From Flavobacteriales bacterium UBA4660 (GTDB taxonomy: Bacteria; Bacteroidota; Bacteroidia; Flavobacteriales_D; Sanyastnellaceae): a stretch of DNA of 6,950 bases. Location of the stretch: assembly GCA_002405435.1 (NCBI GenBank), contig DHLU01000022.1, forward strand, positions 1 through 6,950. Reading direction: 5' to 3'. The first letter of the stretch is position 1. The number at the start of each line of letters is the position of its first letter. Positions 5,539-6,950 of this stretch are shown here, in pieces. Made by a program: the position numbers and the translations under genes. The notes under the pieces were generated by a model. The model did not search any database, was not told the DNA's origin, and was given only the letters and a program-made list of their open reading frames with translations.

Positions 5539-6950
5539 ATGAAGAAAAATTTTCTTGGTGCCCTGGTATGCGCTTTGGCAATTCATGCCGGAGCGCAAGA
5601 TGATGTGCTGAAGCCTTTTGAGAACATGGTCATGCGCGCAATTGGTCCGGCCGCCATGAGCGGAAGGGTGACCACTATTGACGTTCACCCCGCAAATCCC
5701 GATGTGATCTATGCCGGCACGGCCAGCGGTGGTCTGTGGGTCAGCACCAACGGGGGCATGAAGTGGAAGCCTCTCTTTGATAAACAACCAGTGCAGAGCA
5801 TCGGGGCGCTGAAGATTGATCCGTTGAACCCCGACATTGTCTGGGCCGGCACCGGAGAGGGGAATCCGCGCAACTCACACACCAGCGGTAATGGCATCTA
5901 CAAATCGCTGGATGCAGGCCGCACCTGGCAGCAGTCGGGCCTGCAAAACACGCGTACCATTCACCGCATCGCTGTCAATACGCTCAACAACCGGGAGGTA
6001 TACGCCGGCGTGACAGGCTCGGCATGGGGACCTGGTCCGGACAGGGGTGTGTATAAAACGGAGGACGGGGGAACGACCTGGAAGAAAATCCTGTTTGTGA
6101 ACGACTCTACCGGTTGCGCTGACCTGGTAATGGATCCCACCAACCCCGACAAATTGTTTGCCGCCATGTGGCAGTATGGACGCAAACCATGGACCTTCAA
6201 AAGCGGTGGTGGAGGCAGCGGACTTTACCGTACAGTGGATGGCGGAAAAACCTGGACCGAAATAACCGATAAGCACGGATTGCCTGCTGGTGATCTCGGC
6301 CGCATCGGCCTGGCCGTGTCACCTTCCAATCCGAATGTGGTGTATGCGCTGGTTGAAGCAAAAACCACGGGGCTCTATAAATCAACAGACGGGGGCTACC
6401 AGTGGTCGCTGGTGACGGAAAAGGGCGTTGATGACCGCCCGTTTTATTACCACGAGATCTACGTCGACCCGACCAATGAAAACCGCTTGATTTATCTCCA
6501 CAGCACGGTGAGCGAGAGTATTGACGGCGGAAAAACCTTCCGCAGCTTCATCGGATGGGAAGTACATCCCGACCACCACGCTTTTTGGTGGAGCGCCGCT
6601 GATCCTACTTATATGATTGAAGGCAATGACGGAGGTCTTACTATTTCCCGCGACAATGGCCGCACCTGGCAATTTGTTAGCGGACTGCCGCTCGGACAGT
6701 TTTACCATATCAACTACGACATGGATACGCCCTACCATGTCTACGGAGGGATGCAAGACAACGGATCATGGAAGGGCCCGGCCTACACCTGGAATAGCGG
6801 TGGCATTCGCTCATCAGACTGGCAGGAGATTCTCTTCGGTGACGGATTTGATGTGGTGCCCTATCCGCCTGACTCCCGTTATGCCTATGCCATGTATCAG
6901 GGTGGAGAACTCAGTTGGGTCGATGGGCAGACCGGTGAAACCCGAAAAAT
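5539..6950 (+). CDS. Secreted VPS10/sortilin-type Asp-box beta-propeller protein, N-terminal part
   Basis: The reading frame is open for 470 codons and leaves the right edge without a stop. ATG 5539 is the only possible start, since an in-frame TGA lies at 5521-5523. Residues 1-19 form a Sec signal peptide: KK, a hydrophobic core, and AGA before Gln20. C11 does not sit in a lipobox, so it is not a lipoprotein by this route. The mature part holds seven Asp-box (S/T-x-D/N-x-G-x-x-W/F) motifs starting near residues 69, 123, 174, 232, 282, 327 and 370, most preceded by a D/S/H-P-x-N-P-x-x-V/I-Y-A-G strand. EGNDGG at 361-366 is typical of the Bacteroidota proteins annotated as glycosyl hydrolase or VPS10 domain, usually around 1000 residues. 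The fold is a beta-propeller exported to the periplasm or cell surface. The 'glycosyl hydrolase' label is weak because Asp boxes are structural, and function is unproven. A C-terminal sorting domain, if any, lies outside the window. Confidence 0.92.
   Translation, partial: MKKNFLGALVCALAIHAGAQDDVLKPFENMVMRAIGPAAMSGRVTTIDVHPANPDVIYAGTASGGLWVSTNGGMKWKPLFDKQPVQSIGALKIDPLNPDIVWAGTGEGNPRNSHTSGNGIYKSLDAGRTWQQSGLQNTRTIHRIAVNTLNNREVYAGVTGSAWGPGPDRGVYKTEDGGTTWKKILFVNDSTGCADLVMDPTNPDKLFAAMWQYGRKPWTFKSGGGGSGLYRTVDGGKTWTEITDKHGLPAGDLGRIGLAVSPSNPNVVYALVEAKTTGLYKSTDGGYQWSLVTEKGVDDRPFYYHEIYVDPTNENRLIYLHSTVSESIDGGKTFRSFIGWEVHPDHHAFWWSAADPTYMIEGNDGGLTISRDNGRTWQFVSGLPLGQFYHINYDMDTPYHVYGGMQDNGSWKGPAYTWNSGGIRSSDWQEILFGDGFDVVPYPPDSRYAYAMYQGGELSWVDGQTGETRK
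5743..6669 (+). repeat. Seven Asp-box (BNR-like) blade motifs within the propeller protein
   Basis: The motif octets are encoded at 5743-5766 (STNGGMKW), 5905-5928 (SLDAGRTW), 6058-6081 (TEDGGTTW), 6232-6255 (TVDGGKTW), 6382-6405 (STDGGYQW), 6517-6540 (SIDGGKTF) and 6646-6669 (SRDNGRTW). Spacing is 43 to 58 residues, as expected for successive propeller blades. The first has Asn in place of the central Asp. The repeats are at protein level; the DNA copies differ and are not a tandem nucleotide repeat. Confidence 0.9.

Noticed and set aside
5875..6276. Minus-strand open frame of 133 codons inside the propeller gene
   Set aside because: It is antisense to the Asp-box repeats, which are unmistakable in the plus frame; its peptide has no motif.
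1..6950. Mobile element, CRISPR array, tRNA or rRNA, defence or toxin-antitoxin genes
   Set aside because: No terminal inverted repeats, transposase motifs, regular repeat-spacer pattern, structural RNA or known defence domains were seen; the window is almost fully occupied by the genes described.

Overview
This window reads as a chromosomal segment from a member of the Bacteroidota. The evidence is indirect but consistent. There is a secreted multi-Asp-box (VPS10/sortilin-type) beta-propeller protein with a signal peptide ending in Ala-Gln, and a DUF47/PhoU-like Pit-accessory protein. No Shine-Dalgarno is convincing in front of any start codon, which is typical of that phylum. The base composition is fairly GC-rich for the group, so I do not attempt a genus. 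Layout: (1) positions 1-131, minus strand: the N-terminal 43 codons of a DUF47 (PhoU-like) phosphate-transport accessory protein that runs off the left edge. (2) 132-298: a 167-bp intergenic region with an imperfect direct repeat that could be a regulatory site and a potential stem-loop. (3) 299 to about 5451, minus strand: a tightly packed five-gene run, read from right to left as GT4 glycosyltransferase, GT-B-like glycosyltransferase, GT2 glycosyltransferase, a second GT4-like glycosyltransferase, and a SAM-dependent methyltransferase with an N-terminal zinc ribbon. The joints are a 2-nt gap, two 4-nt ATGA overlaps and a 13-nt overlap, so one transcript with translational coupling is the natural reading. 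(4) 5452-5538: an 87-bp divergent intergenic region. (5) 5539 to the right edge, plus strand: the first 470 codons of the VPS10-type propeller protein, which has no stop in the window. The five-gene run looks like an assembly-line module for a cell-surface glycan (O-antigen, capsule/exopolysaccharide or a glycan for surface proteins). Four sugar transferases probably add residues in sequence, and the methyltransferase may modify or cap a sugar. No polymerase, flippase, ABC exporter or nucleotide-sugar synthesis gene is present, so the donor sugars, export route and final product cannot be read from this window. The flanking DUF47 and VPS10-type genes are probably functionally unrelated neighbours. 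There is no gene-free stretch longer than 300 bases. I see no tRNA, rRNA, CRISPR array, insertion sequence or attachment site, and nothing that clearly amounts to a new system. The most unusual points are two glycosyltransferases whose EX7E-type acidic motif is degenerate or missing, the candidate Pho-type repeat before the DUF47 gene, and small symmetric elements in the two intergenic regions.
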